Below are positions 20,242 through 29,865 of a DNA stretch of 64,000 nucleotides, piece by piece. The DNA lies in assembly GCA_050955105.1 (NCBI GenBank), contig JBPBQZ010000002.1, positions 1-64,000 on the forward strand. The letters run 5' to 3'. The position numbers and the translations under genes were made by a program. This stretch comes from JBPBQZ01 sp050955105 (GTDB taxonomy: Bacteria > Pseudomonadota > Gammaproteobacteria > Burkholderiales > Burkholderiaceae). The number at the start of each line of letters is the position of its first letter. Within the stretch, counting starts at the first letter, position 1. Below the pieces are notes generated by a model that was not told the origin of the DNA, did no database searches, and worked only from the letters and a program-made list of their open reading frames with translations.

Positions 20242-21111
20242 TCAGGCGAACACCACGGTTTTATGTCCGTCGATCAGCACGCGGTGCTCCACATGCCATT
20301 TCACCGCGCGCGCCAGCGTCACGCACTCCACGTCCTGGCCAATCGCCGTCAATTGCGCCGGGCTCATGCCATGGTTCACGCGCTCCACTTCCTGCTCGAT
20401 GATCGGGCCTTCGTCGAGGTCGGTGGTGACGTAATGAGCGGTCGCACCGATCAGCTTCACGCCACGATCGAATGCCTGGTGATAGGGCTTTGCACCCTTG
20501 AAGCTCGGCAGGAAGGAATGGTGGATATTGATCGCCCTGCCCGCCAGTTCCGCGCATAACACTGGCGACAGAATCTGCATGTAGCGCGCCAGGATGGTCA
20601 GATCGATGCGCTCGTCCCGCACCAACTGCATGATGCGCGCTTCTTGCTCCCCCTTGCTCATGCCACCATTCTTGCCGTCGATCGGAAAGTAGTGGAAGGG
20701 AATCTCGTACGACGCGGCCAGATCCTTGAAATCCGCATGATTCGAAACGATGGCCGGTATGTCGATCGGCAACTGCCCGGTTCGATGGCGGAACAGTAGA
20801 TCGTTCAGGCAATGGCCGATCTTCGACACCATGATCATCACGCGCGGTCGCGTCGCCGCATCATGCAGTTCCCAACGCATTGCAAAGCGCTCGCCGAGAC
20901 TGGCGAACGCCCGCCGCAGCGCGAGCTCGGCGTCCGGCGCGCCATACTGGAACTGCACGCGCATGAAAAACTCGCCCGTATCGGCATCGCCGAACTGCGC
21001 CGAATCGACGATATTCGCGCCGCGCTCATAAAGGAAGCCGGATACGGCATGCACGATGCCCGGCCGATCCGGGCAGGCCAGTGTCAAGATGAATGTGCTT
21101 GCTGCAGCCAT
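20242..21111 (-). CDS. purU: Formyltetrahydrofolate deformylase
   Basis: Hydrolyses 10-formyl-tetrahydrofolate to formate and tetrahydrofolate, balancing one-carbon pools. About 289 residues: an N-terminal ACT domain (FILTLACPDRPGIVHAVSGF) followed by a formyltransferase fold with the active-site run NIHHSFLPSFKGAKPYHQAF and the conserved Asp in DLDEGPIIEQEV. A TTG codon at 21114 precedes the preferred ATG at 21111. It is followed upstream by the Nudix gene on the same strand, with about 25 bases between them. Confidence 0.95.
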   Translation of the reverse strand: MAAASTFILTLACPDRPGIVHAVSGFLYERGANIVDSAQFGDADTGEFFMRVQFQYGAPDAELALRRAFASLGERFAMRWELHDAATRPRVMIMVSKIGHCLNDLLFRHRTGQLPIDIPAIVSNHADFKDLAASYEIPFHYFPIDGKNGGMSKGEQEARIMQLVRDERIDLTILARYMQILSPVLCAELAGRAINIHHSFLPSFKGAKPYHQAFDRGVKLIGATAHYVTTDLDEGPIIEQEVERVNHGMSPAQLTAIGQDVECVTLARAVKWHVEHRVLIDGHKTVVFA

Positions 21112-21135
21112 CAAAGGGGAACCTGTCGAAGAGAG

Positions 21136-22017
21136 TCAAGACGCCAAGGCAAGAGTGACCCTGGGCGCCTGGAATAGCGTGTTCAATGCCGCGCAAGCGT
21201 CGGCGGCCAGCCAGCCGCGACGCGCCAGGCAGTCGAGCGTGGCGATGCTGGCGTCTACCGTCATAGCTTGCGCAGCGATGATCTGCAGCAGCTCGGGGAT
21301 GCCGGCGATGCGATGTTCGGCAACTTCCTGGTCTTGTGCAACCGGCGCGAAGTCGGTCGGCAAAACCAGGTCGTAGATATAAAGCAATTCTTCCTGCGTG
21401 CCCTGCTCGATGCTCGACAGCACATGCGCTACGCGGCCGCGCGTGGCCTGCGCCGCCAACTCGGCGGGAATGCCCGATTCTTCCCATGACTCCTTGATCA
21501 AGGTCTCCCCGATGCCATAGCCCCAGCCGATACCGCCGCCCACCAGCGAGTCGAGCATGCCGGGATCGGTGGGCTTGGCGGCGCTGCGCCGTGCGATCCA
21601 AAGGGCCGGCCCGTCATGCCGTGGTGTCAGGGTGTCGGCGAACAACATGCCGTTCACGTGCACGGCGTAAGTCATGCTGCCGAAAAAGCGCGATGCGGCG
21701 CGTTCGATCAGGGCCAGCGGCGCGTCGTCGAAGCGATTGCGCACTGCAAACGTTTCACCGCGCCAGCCTTTGATATGACCGGTCTGGGCCAACTCGGCGA
21801 TGACTTCGGCCAAGGCTTCGCTGCGCGCCGCGCAATCGTGCAATGCAGCGTTCAGCCGTACCGCCGCGCTGTCGATCTCGAACACGGCCGGCCAGCGTTC
21901 GAGCACGCGCACGTCGCTACGCCGAATCCAGCCTACGCGTTCGGCGCCGACCACCCAGGGCAAATGAGCGGACCGATCGAAGCGACGCGCGGCGGCAATA
22001 CAAGGATAGGATGGCAA
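21136..22017 (-). CDS. DUF4743/Nudix hydrolase
   Basis: A 293-residue protein. The N-terminal DUF4743-like domain (about 1-115) is followed by a Nudix domain whose box reads GGGIGWGYGIGETLIKESWE with EESGI after it. The catalytic KExxEE core is kept, while the first part of the box is the degenerate form usual for this family. Plant and yeast relatives act on oxidised thiamine or other diphosphates; the bacterial substrate is not established. Same strand and close to purU, so possibly co-expressed. Confidence 0.82.
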   Translation of the reverse strand: MPSYPCIAAARRFDRSAHLPWVVGAERVGWIRRSDVRVLERWPAVFEIDSAAVRLNAALHDCAARSEALAEVIAELAQTGHIKGWRGETFAVRNRFDDAPLALIERAASRFFGSMTYAVHVNGMLFADTLTPRHDGPALWIARRSAAKPTDPGMLDSLVGGGIGWGYGIGETLIKESWEESGIPAELAAQATRGRVAHVLSSIEQGTQEELLYIYDLVLPTDFAPVAQDQEVAEHRIAGIPELLQIIAAQAMTVDASIATLDCLARRGWLAADACAALNTLFQAPRVTLALAS

Positions 22018-22070
22018 GACTATTTTCTCGGTAAACGCGCTCCGACCGCGGGGCAGGCGCGCCAGGAATT

Positions 22071-24089
22071 CTACCCTGCCGGCGCACGCTCGCGCCGCGT
22101 GCGCGACAAACGCTCCTCGGCCTCGGCCAGCGCCTCGGGCAAACCACGCAGCACCACCACGTCGTTCTCGCGCAGCCGTGCGTCGCCGGAAGGTTCGACG
22201 CCGCGAATGCCGTGCCGACGGATCGCCGTCACCTCCACCCGCTGGCCGTCACGATGCCCCCCCAATCCAAGCTCGTCGAGACTTTTTCCAACCGCGTCCG
22301 CGTTGCCGTCGATGCTGACCGACTGCATCCGCGAGCGTTCGCGTTCTGCTTCATCGTCAGCATCGTCGGCGCCGCGAAAATAACCGCGCAACAGGCTGTA
22401 GCGCTCGTCTCGCATCTGTTCGACGCGGCGCAGCACCCGCCGCATTGGCACGCCCATCACCACCAATGCGTGCGAAGCCAGCATCAGGCTGCCTTCGATG
22501 ATCTCGGGAATCACCTCGGTCGCGCCCGCCGCCAGCAACTTGCCCAAGTCGGCATCGTCGACAGTGCGCACGATCGCCGGCAGCCCCGCGTGGAGTTCGT
22601 GCACATGATGCAGCACCTTCAAGGCCGACGGCGTATCCGCGTAAGTCACGGCCACAGCGGCCGCGCGATGGATGCCGGCCGCGATCAAGGATTCGCGCCG
22701 CGCCGCATCGCCGAACACGACCGACTCGCCGGCCGCCGCCGCCGCGCGCACGCGATCCGGATCGAGATCGAGCGCGACGTAGGCGATGCCTTCCTGCTCC
22801 AGCATCCGCGCCAGGTTCTGACCCGAGCGGCCATAGCCGCAAATGATCACGTGCCCGCTGGTCTTGATGGTCTGCGTGGCGATGCGCGTCATCTGCAGCG
22901 ACTGCCGCAGCCATTCCGACGACGAAAGCCTGAGCACGATGCGATCGGCGTTCTGGATCAGGAAAGGCGCCAACAGCATCGACAACAACATCGACGCGAG
23001 AATGATTTCCGAGAACACCGGATCGACCAGACTCTTGTCCGAAATCAGCGCCATCAAGACGAAGCCGAATTCACCCGCCTGCGCCAGTCCCAAGCCGGTG
23101 CGCATGGCCACGCCCGGCGATGCGCCGAAAATGCGCGCCAGACCGGTGATCAACACCATCTTCAGCAGCACCGGGGCAACCAGCAACAACGCCACCAACA
23201 AGGGGTGCTGCCAGACCACGAGCGGGTCGAGCAGCATGCCGGTCGTCACAAAGAAAAGCCCCAGCAGCACGTCGCGAAACGGCTTGATGTCTTCTTCCAC
23301 CTGATGCCGGTAAGGCGTTTCGGCGATCAGCACCCCGGCCATGAACGCGCCGAGTGCCATCGACAGCCCCAGCGATTCAGTAATGAAGGCTGCACCCAGC
23401 GTCACCAGCAGCAGGTTCAGCATGAACAATTCCTGCGAACGGCGCCGCGCCACCAAATTGAACCAGGCGCTCAGCAGCGGCCGTCCAAGGCGCAGCACCA
23501 GCGCCAACGCCACAGTGATCTTGATAGCGGCCAAACCCAGCGCATAAGCCAGATCGGCCGGCTTCTTGCCCAGCGCGGCAATGACAATCAGCAGCGGCAC
23601 CACCGCCAGATCCTGGAACAGCAGCACGCCGATGATATTGCGGCCGTGCTCCGACTCCAGTTCGAGCCGTTCCGCCAGCAGCTTGCTGACGATTGCGGTA
23701 GACGACATGGCCAGCGCACCACCCAGCGCCAGGCTCGCCTGCCAAGTCAATGTGAAGAAAAAGCGAATGCCGAAGCCCGCAATCATGGCCGCCGCGATCG
23801 TCAATACCACCTGCGAAAGCCCTAGCCCGAAGACGATGCGCTTCATCGAACGCAGCCGCGCCAGCGAGAACTCGAGGCCGATCGAGAACATCAGGAACAC
23901 CACGCCGAACTCGGCCAACGACTGCAGTTGCGACGAATCGCTTCCGCCCAGACCCAGCGCATGCGGGCCGATGACGATGCCGACCGCCAGGTAGCCCAGC
24001 ATCGGCGGCAAATTCAAGGAACGGAAGATCACCACCCCGGCCACCGCGGCGATCAACAGCAGCAAAGTCAGTTCAAGCGTCGAAACCAT
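22071..24089 (-). CDS. Kef-type cation:proton antiporter with RCK domains (CPA2 family)
   Basis: A 672-residue inner-membrane protein. The first 385 residues hold about 12-13 helices with CPA2 motifs (LFQDLAVVPLLIV, GLSMALGAFMAGVLIAET, GLAQAGEFGFVLMALIS). A Rossmann TrkA-N domain starts at about 415 (HVIICGYGRSGQNLARMLE) and is followed by a TrkA-C domain at about 590-665 (VEVTAIRRHGIRG). This resembles KefB/KefC/YbaL, likely a K+ or Na+/H+ exchanger gated by nucleotide or glutathione adducts. No KefF/KefG-like ancillary gene is adjacent, so the exact subtype is open. It is divergent from kdsD. Confidence 0.92.
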   Translation of the reverse strand: MVSTLELTLLLLIAAVAGVVIFRSLNLPPMLGYLAVGIVIGPHALGLGGSDSSQLQSLAEFGVVFLMFSIGLEFSLARLRSMKRIVFGLGLSQVVLTIAAAMIAGFGIRFFFTLTWQASLALGGALAMSSTAIVSKLLAERLELESEHGRNIIGVLLFQDLAVVPLLIVIAALGKKPADLAYALGLAAIKITVALALVLRLGRPLLSAWFNLVARRRSQELFMLNLLLVTLGAAFITESLGLSMALGAFMAGVLIAETPYRHQVEEDIKPFRDVLLGLFFVTTGMLLDPLVVWQHPLLVALLLVAPVLLKMVLITGLARIFGASPGVAMRTGLGLAQAGEFGFVLMALISDKSLVDPVFSEIILASMLLSMLLAPFLIQNADRIVLRLSSSEWLRQSLQMTRIATQTIKTSGHVIICGYGRSGQNLARMLEQEGIAYVALDLDPDRVRAAAAAGESVVFGDAARRESLIAAGIHRAAAVAVTYADTPSALKVLHHVHELHAGLPAIVRTVDDADLGKLLAAGATEVIPEIIEGSLMLASHALVVMGVPMRRVLRRVEQMRDERYSLLRGYFRGADDADDEAERERSRMQSVSIDGNADAVGKSLDELGLGGHRDGQRVEVTAIRRHGIRGVEPSGDARLRENDVVVLRGLPEALAEAEERLSRTRRERAPAG

Positions 24090-24272
24090 CGGAAATACGC
24101 ATCATCCAAAGCACATGGGGATGCCGCCGTAAGCCGCCCGGCGGGAGGAGATCAAGACACAGGGGATACGCCTTCCGTCGGTCGCATGAATTACCAAGGC
24201 CGGGGAAATGGTGGGTAACACGGCGGCGAAACCCGAAGCGCTGGCGCCACCGACGGCGCGGAGAGGCTTTGT

Positions 24273-24285
24273 TATACTCCGCGAA
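24273..24285 (+). promoter_or_regulatory. Extended -10 element directly before kdsD; possible leaderless start
   Basis: TATACT at 24273-24278 is a near-consensus -10 hexamer. Transcription would begin about 7 bases downstream, at or within a base of the kdsD ATG (24285). No Shine-Dalgarno sequence lies between. No good -35 is seen at the right spacing, so activation or an extended -10 mechanism would be needed. Confidence 0.5.
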
Positions 24286-25265
24286 TGATAGCGAAGATCA
24301 ATGGCGATCGGGCCTGCGAGTTCGCCCGAAGCGTTCTGGAAATCGAGGCGCAGGCCATTCATTCGCTCAGCGAACGCATCGGCGCGAGCTTTATCGCGGC
24401 CGTAGAGCTGCTGCTCGAATGTCGCGGCCGCGTCGTCGTGTCCGGCATGGGCAAATCCGGCCACATCGCGCGCAAACTGGCGGCCACGCTCGCCAGTACC
24501 GGCACCCCCGCATTTTTTCTGCATCCGGCCGAAGCCAGCCACGGCGACCTCGGCATGGTAACGGCGGACGACGTTTTTATCGCGCTGTCGAACTCCGGCG
24601 AAACCGAAGAGTTGCTGGCAATCGTCCCGCATGTGCTGCGCGCCGGCACAAAGCTGGTCGCCATGACGGGTCGTCCGCAATCCAGCCTGGCGCGGCTTGC
24701 CGCTGTGCATCTCGACGCAGCGGTCGACAAAGAGGCCTGCCCGCATAATCTGGCGCCAACCGCCAGCACCACCGCCGCATTGGCGCTGGGCGATGCATTG
24801 GCCATCGCGGTGCTCGATGCGCGCGGCTTCAGCGCGGAAGACTTCGCGCGCTCGCATCCGGGCGGCTCGCTCGGCCGCCGCCTGCTCACCTTCGTGCGCG
24901 ATGTAATGCGCACCGGCGATGCGGTGCCGCGCGTGCGCAGCGACGCCAGCATGCACGATGCGCTCTTCGAAATTACCGCGAAGCGCCTGGGCATGACCGC
25001 GGTGGTCGATGATGCCGATCGCGTCGTCGGCATCTTCACCGACGGTGATTTGCGCCGCATCTTCGAGCGCGACGATTTCCGCACATTGGGCGTAGCCGAC
25101 GTCATGACGCGCGCGCCGCACACCATCGGGCCCGACCGCCTGGCAGTCGAAGCCGTGGAATCGATGGAGCGCTTCAAGATCAATCAGATGCTCGTGGTCG
25201 ACGAAACCGCGACGCTGATCGGCGCGTTGAATATGCACGACCTGTTCCGTGCCAAGGTAATTTGA
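24285..25265 (+). CDS. kdsD: Arabinose-5-phosphate isomerase
   Basis: Converts ribulose-5-phosphate to arabinose-5-phosphate, the first step to Kdo for lipopolysaccharide. The 326-residue protein has a SIS domain (VVVSGMGKSGHIARKLAATL, HGDLGMVTADD, ALSNSGETEELL) followed by two CBS domains (about 205-325: MTAVVDDADRVVGIFTDGDL; INQMLVVDE). The stop codon overlaps the kdsC ATG by one base. It is the first gene of the kdsD-kdsC-lptC-lptA-lptB operon. Confidence 0.96.
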   Translation: MIAKINGDRACEFARSVLEIEAQAIHSLSERIGASFIAAVELLLECRGRVVVSGMGKSGHIARKLAATLASTGTPAFFLHPAEASHGDLGMVTADDVFIALSNSGETEELLAIVPHVLRAGTKLVAMTGRPQSSLARLAAVHLDAAVDKEACPHNLAPTASTTAALALGDALAIAVLDARGFSAEDFARSHPGGSLGRRLLTFVRDVMRTGDAVPRVRSDASMHDALFEITAKRLGMTAVVDDADRVVGIFTDGDLRRIFERDDFRTLGVADVMTRAPHTIGPDRLAVEAVESMERFKINQMLVVDETATLIGALNMHDLFRAKVI

Positions 25266-25813
25266 TGGACACCCAGATGGCGACTCCGCACACGGCGCTC
25301 GAACGCGCCCGCAACATCCGCCTGGCCATCTTCGATGTCGACGGCGTGCTGACTGATGGCGGCCTGTGGTTCGGCCCGCAAGGCGAGGTCATCAAGCATT
25401 TCAATTCACTCGACGGCCACGGCATGAAATTGCTCGGCGAAGCCGGCATCGTCACCGCCATCATCACCGGACGGCGCTCCGAAATCGTCGCCGCGCGCGC
25501 CGCCGAAATGCGTGTGACGCATGTCTACCAGGGCATTTCGCAAAAGCTCGTCACATTCAAGCAATTGCTCGACGTTGCCCGGTGCGACCCCGCAGCGGTT
25601 GCCTATATGGGCGACGACTGGCCCGACCTCGCGGTGATGGGCGCCGTAGGCTTCGCCGCCGCACCGGCCAACGCGCACGTGGAAGTGCGGCGTCGCGCGC
25701 ACTGGGTTGCGCAGGCAGCCGGCGGACACGGCGCCGTGCGCGAACTGTGCGACCTGTTGCTACAGGCTGGCGGCCACTACGACGCAATGCTGGCGCACGC
25801 AACACGTGGTTAA
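25265..25813 (+). CDS. kdsC: Kdo-8-phosphate phosphatase
   Basis: HAD-family phosphatase of 182 residues that dephosphorylates Kdo-8-P. The catalytic motif I is LAIFDVDGVLTDG, motif II IITGRRS, and motif IV AYMGDDWPDLAVM; there is no cap domain, as expected for this tetrameric subclass. ATG 25265 overlaps the last base of the kdsD stop codon; a TTG one codon earlier is less likely. The 3' end overlaps the lptC start. Confidence 0.96.
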   Translation: MDTQMATPHTALERARNIRLAIFDVDGVLTDGGLWFGPQGEVIKHFNSLDGHGMKLLGEAGIVTAIITGRRSEIVAARAAEMRVTHVYQGISQKLVTFKQLLDVARCDPAAVAYMGDDWPDLAVMGAVGFAAAPANAHVEVRRRAHWVAQAAGGHGAVRELCDLLLQAGGHYDAMLAHATRG

Positions 25814-26405
25814 AACTTCCCTGACCAATTATCTGGCGGCCGCGGGCCTGGCGCTGCTGGCCGGTGGTACCTATTGGCTGTTGCAGATCACCCTGCCTCC
25901 AGGCAACGTTGCGCCGGCTCGACCGCCCGCGCATACCGCCGACTACTTCGCCGACGATTCGTCGATCAGTGTGCTCGACAACACCGGCAGTACCGCCTAT
26001 CGGCTCAATTCGCGCAAGCTCGTGCATTACGAGGACGACCAGACCAGCGACGTTACCGAGCCGGCGCTGCGTGCCTTCCAGCCCGGTAACCCGGATGTCT
26101 CGGCATTTGCCAGGCGCGGCACCATCAATGCCGATGCCTCGGTGGTCGACCTGTACGATCAGGCGCGACTGCTGCGTGCAGCCGGTCCGGCCGATCCGCC
26201 GATGCGGGCCGACTCGTCGCACTTCCATGTGCTGGTCAACGACGATGTCATCGAAACCGAAAAGCCGGTTAAACTGCTGCGCGGCCAGTCGGTCTCGACC
26301 GCCAATGGCCTGATCTATAACAATGTGACGCGGAATCTGCGTCTGCTGGGGCAAGTTCGCGGCACCATCGCGCCGAACGCCTTCGGCCCTCAATCCGCCA
26401 AATGA
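25806..26405 (+). CDS. lptC: LPS export protein LptC
   Basis: Single-pass inner-membrane component of the Lpt bridge, 199 residues. One N-terminal helix (NYLAAAGLALLAGGTYWLLQ) is followed by a periplasmic beta-jellyroll (ADYFADDSSISVLDNTGS, HYEDDQTSDV, ARRGTINADAS). The best start is a GTG at 25806 lying inside the kdsC 3' end, so translation is probably coupled; no ribosome site is obvious. Its TGA overlaps the lptA ATG. Confidence 0.9.
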   Translation: MVKTSLTNYLAAAGLALLAGGTYWLLQITLPPGNVAPARPPAHTADYFADDSSISVLDNTGSTAYRLNSRKLVHYEDDQTSDVTEPALRAFQPGNPDVSAFARRGTINADASVVDLYDQARLLRAAGPADPPMRADSSHFHVLVNDDVIETEKPVKLLRGQSVSTANGLIYNNVTRNLRLLGQVRGTIAPNAFGPQSAK

Positions 26406-27157
26406 TCCAACACGCTCAAGGCATGAACGACACGTCTTTCCGGCAATCCGCCGCTATCGCGCACGCCTTGCCGACGCCAACGCCAATGCCGGCCGCCGCG
26501 ATCGCCACTGCCGCGACGCGGCGACGGCTCACGCTGGTCGCGCGCGCAGTGTTCGCCTCGGTCTATGCAGCCGCGGCTGCGGCACTGCTATGCGCGGCCC
26601 CGGCACACGCCGAACAGGCCGATCGCGACAAGCCGATCAATGTCGAAGCCGACAACATGACGTACGACGATCTGCACCAGGTGAACGTGCTGACCGGCAA
26701 CGTCGTGATCACCAAGGGCACGATCATCATCCGCGGCAACCGCGTCGAGATCCGGCAGGATCCGCAGGGCTATCAGTACGCCACCTCGTTCGCCGGCACG
26801 GTGCCCGCGTATTTCCGCCAGAAACGCGACGTCGGCAACGAATACGTCGAAGGTCACGGCCAGCGCATCGATTACGACGGCAAGAACGACATCACCACAT
26901 TGACCACGCGCGCCGACGTGCGCCGCCTGCAAGGCTTGTCGACCGTACTCGACGAGGTGCACGGCAGCGTGATTCGCTATGACGGGCAGCGCGACTTCTA
27001 TACCGCCACGTCCGGCCAGGACGCCTCGTCGCCCGGCAATCCCACCGGCCGCGTGCGCGCCACCCTGGCGCCGCGCAACATCACGGGGGCCCCGCTCGAC
27101 GGCGCGCCGACCCGTCTGGCACCAGCGCCCACACCCGGCAACCAGGAAACGCAGTGA
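26402..27157 (+). CDS. lptA: Periplasmic LPS-binding protein LptA
   Basis: Bridges LPS from LptC to the outer-membrane LptD/E complex. The 251-residue precursor has an unusually long, Ala/Pro-rich N-terminus of about 65 residues before the AHA cleavage site (CAAPAHAEQADRD). The OstA-like beta-jellyroll follows (PINVEADNMTYDD, VLTGNVVITKGTI, EGHGQRIDYDGKNDI). A Pro/Ala/Thr-rich tail of about 40 residues follows. The ATG is in an ATGA overlap with lptC and its TGA overlaps the lptB GTG. Confidence 0.93.
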   Translation: MIQHAQGMNDTSFRQSAAIAHALPTPTPMPAAAIATAATRRRLTLVARAVFASVYAAAAAALLCAAPAHAEQADRDKPINVEADNMTYDDLHQVNVLTGNVVITKGTIIIRGNRVEIRQDPQGYQYATSFAGTVPAYFRQKRDVGNEYVEGHGQRIDYDGKNDITTLTTRADVRRLQGLSTVLDEVHGSVIRYDGQRDFYTATSGQDASSPGNPTGRVRATLAPRNITGAPLDGAPTRLAPAPTPGNQETQ

Positions 27158-27975
27158 CTCCCGTCATGCCTGATGCTCCCCAATCAGCCAGCGCCCGCGG
27201 CAGTGCGTCGCGAGCCGCCGACGGCGTCGCGCTCGGCGGCTCGCTGGAAGTCCGCCATCTCGAAAAACGCTACGGCTCGCGCCTGGTCGTCAAGGACGTC
27301 TCGCTGAGCGTAAAAAGCGGCGAAGTGGTCGGCCTGCTGGGTCCCAACGGCGCCGGCAAAACCACTTCGTTCTATATGATCGTCGGCCTGGTGGCGCTGG
27401 ATGCGGGCGAGATCGTGCTCGATGGCCAGTCGATCGCGCAAATGCCGATCCATCGGCGCGCACGTCTCGGCCTCTCCTACCTGCCGCAGGAAGCCTCGGT
27501 GTTCCGCAAGCTATCGGTTGAGCAGAATATTCGCGGCGTGTTGGAATTGCAGCGTGACGCCGACGAGCGTCCGCTACGCAAGGCAGATGTGACCGAACGC
27601 ACCAACGAACTGCTCGAAGAATTGCAAATTGCGCATTTGCGCGCGGCGCCAGCGCTGTCGCTGTCGGGTGGCGAGCGGCGCCGCGTGGAGATTGCCCGCG
27701 CGCTGGCAACGCGACCCAGTTTCATTCTGCTGGATGAACCGTTCGCCGGCGTCGACCCGATCGCCGTGCTCGAAATCCAAAAAATCGTACGCTTCCTCAA
27801 GGAGCGGAATATTGGCGTGTTGATGACCGATCATAATGTTCGGGAAACGTTGGGCATCTGCGATCACGCCTACATCATCAGCGAGGGCAGCGTACTGGCG
27901 GAGGGCGTGCCGTCCGACATCATCGCCAACGAGCGCGTACGCCGCGTCTATCTCGGCGAGCATTTCCGCATGTAG
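27154..27975 (+). CDS. lptB: LPS export ABC transporter ATPase LptB
   Basis: Cytoplasmic ATPase powering LPS extraction with LptFG. The 273-residue protein has Walker A GPNGAGKTTSF, Q-loop LPQEASVFRKLS, signature LSGGERRRVE, Walker B ILLDEPFAGVD and H-loop TDHNVRETL. The GTG start in a GTGA overlap with lptA gives about 30 extra N-terminal residues (Ala/Ser-rich) compared with E. coli LptB; a later start inside that extension is possible. Confidence 0.96.
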   Translation: MTPVMPDAPQSASARGSASRAADGVALGGSLEVRHLEKRYGSRLVVKDVSLSVKSGEVVGLLGPNGAGKTTSFYMIVGLVALDAGEIVLDGQSIAQMPIHRRARLGLSYLPQEASVFRKLSVEQNIRGVLELQRDADERPLRKADVTERTNELLEELQIAHLRAAPALSLSGGERRRVEIARALATRPSFILLDEPFAGVDPIAVLEIQKIVRFLKERNIGVLMTDHNVRETLGICDHAYIISEGSVLAEGVPSDIIANERVRRVYLGEHFRM

Positions 27976-28195
27976 CAGCGGCTCGTCCGCGCCACATTTT
28001 CAATCTTCGCAGGTGTCCGTCCGTCCGGCCGCAGTCGGTCGAACAGCGCCGCCAGGCCCTCGAGAAGCCTGACGGCCGACACATGGCCGCCCGCCGCCGA
28101 CAGGCGATTCACCGCACGCCCGCCGCGCGCTGTACACATTCGGACACAAAGGTTTCGCGCGCAGGCCAAAGTCTCTAAAATGTGCGACATCCGCC

Positions 28196-29701
28196 ATGAA
28201 AGCCAGTCTCCAACTTCGAGTCTCTCAGCATTTAGCGCTGACTCCCCAGCTGCAACAGTCGATCCGGCTGTTACAGCTCTCCACGCTCGAACTCCAACAG
28301 GAAGTAGCCACCGCCGTCGCGCAAAATCCGCTGCTCGAAAACGAGGACGACTGGATCAACAGCCCGCTGCGCGTCGCCTCCGACGGCTCGCTGATCACCT
28401 CGCCCACCGCCAGCGCGATGGAAGCCAGCGGCAATTCCGACGCGGTGCCGCAAACCTCGAGCTCGCAAAGCAGCGACGACCGCGAACATGCGCCCGACCG
28501 CGAGTCGTCCGCCATGGACGACAACGGCAATGAAAGCTCGTGGAGCCTGGACGACTACGCGCGGCCCGGCGCACCCAGCGAAGACGACGACATGCCGCCG
28601 TTCCAGCTGCAGGAGATGCAAACCACGCTGCGCGACCACCTGAGCACGCAATTGCGCGTGACGAAGGCAAGCTTGCGCGACCGGGCCCTGATCAGCTTCC
28701 TGATCGAGTCGCTGAACGACGAGGGCTACCTCACCAGCACCCTCGACGAGATTGCCGAAGACCTGCCTGACGAACTGGAAGTCGACGTCGACGAATTGAA
28801 TGCGGCGCTGGCCTTGCTGCAAAGTTTCGACCCGGCAGGAGTCGGCGCACGTTCGGCTTCCGAATGCCTGAAGTTGCAGTTGCTCAGGCTGGCGCCCTGC
28901 GCCACCCGCACGCTGGCAATCGAAATCGTTGCACATCATCTGGAATTGCTGGCGGCGCGCGACTTCACGCGCTTGCGCCGGCAACTGAAAGTGGGCGATG
29001 ACGCCCTGCGCGACGCCCACACACTGATTCGCTCGCTCGAGCCCTTTCCCGGCGCCGCCTACGGCCGCACCGCCGCCGATTATGTCGTGCCCGACATTAT
29101 GGTGCGCAAGACGCCGCAAGGCTGGGTCGCCGAGCTCAACTCCGAAGTGGTGCCGCGTCTGCGCATCAACCACCTGTACGCCAATATCCTGCGCGGCAGC
29201 CGCGGCGATCCGGGCAGCGGTTCGCTGCGCCAGCAATTGCAGGAGGCGCGCTGGCTGATCAAAAACATCCAGCAGCGCTTCGAGACGATCCTGCGGGTTG
29301 CGCAGGCCATTGTCGATCGTCAGCGCAACTTTTTTGCACATGGTGAAATCGCCATGCGTCCCTTGGTTTTGCGAGAAATTGCTGATACGCTAGGTCTACA
29401 CGAATCGACGATTTCACGCGTGACCACCGGCAAATACATGCTCACGCCATTCGGCACGCTGGAATTCAAGTATTTTTTCGGATCGCATGTTTCGACCGAT
29501 ACCGGGGGCGCCGCCTCCTCCACGGCGATCCGGGCACTTATCAAGCAACTGATAGGAGCAGAAGACCCCAAAACTCCTTTGTCCGACAGTCGCATTGCGG
29601 AGCTGCTCGCTGAACAAAGCTTCGTGGTCGCGCGACGCACGGTTGCCAAATACCGTGAAGCGCTGCGCATACCGGCTGTCAATTTGCGCAAGTCCCTGTA
29701 G
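28196..29701 (+). CDS. rpoN: RNA polymerase sigma-54 factor
   Basis: A 501-residue alternative sigma factor for enhancer-dependent promoters. Region I (about 1-50) is the Gln/Leu-rich activator-interaction domain (LALTPQLQQSIRLLQLSTLE). An acidic region II spans about 55-140. The core-binding and helix-turn-helix segments follow (LHESTISRVTTGKYM), ending in the RpoN box ARRTVAKYRE near residue 480. It follows lptB after a 220-base gap, a classic arrangement in proteobacteria, with hpf, ptsN and rapZ downstream. Confidence 0.97.
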   Translation: MKASLQLRVSQHLALTPQLQQSIRLLQLSTLELQQEVATAVAQNPLLENEDDWINSPLRVASDGSLITSPTASAMEASGNSDAVPQTSSSQSSDDREHAPDRESSAMDDNGNESSWSLDDYARPGAPSEDDDMPPFQLQEMQTTLRDHLSTQLRVTKASLRDRALISFLIESLNDEGYLTSTLDEIAEDLPDELEVDVDELNAALALLQSFDPAGVGARSASECLKLQLLRLAPCATRTLAIEIVAHHLELLAARDFTRLRRQLKVGDDALRDAHTLIRSLEPFPGAAYGRTAADYVVPDIMVRKTPQGWVAELNSEVVPRLRINHLYANILRGSRGDPGSGSLRQQLQEARWLIKNIQQRFETILRVAQAIVDRQRNFFAHGEIAMRPLVLREIADTLGLHESTISRVTTGKYMLTPFGTLEFKYFFGSHVSTDTGGAASSTAIRALIKQLIGAEDPKTPLSDSRIAELLAEQSFVVARRTVAKYREALRIPAVNLRKSL

Positions 29702-29865
29702 TCCGGTGCCACGCGTGCCGGGCGTCAACCGGCCGCGATGCAGCGCATCAGGCCGGCCGACCAGGCAACGGCCAGGCGAGACAGCAGCCTCCCTCCCCGA
29801 CGTCCAGTCGACCGACCGGTACTGCAAGCTTTTGCAAAGCGGCCTCAGCAAGTCGGAGAGCAACC

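Noticed and set aside
22212..23825. Open frame opposite the Kef-type antiporter
   Set aside because: Shadow of a clear membrane protein gene; composition is Arg/Gln/His-rich without structure.
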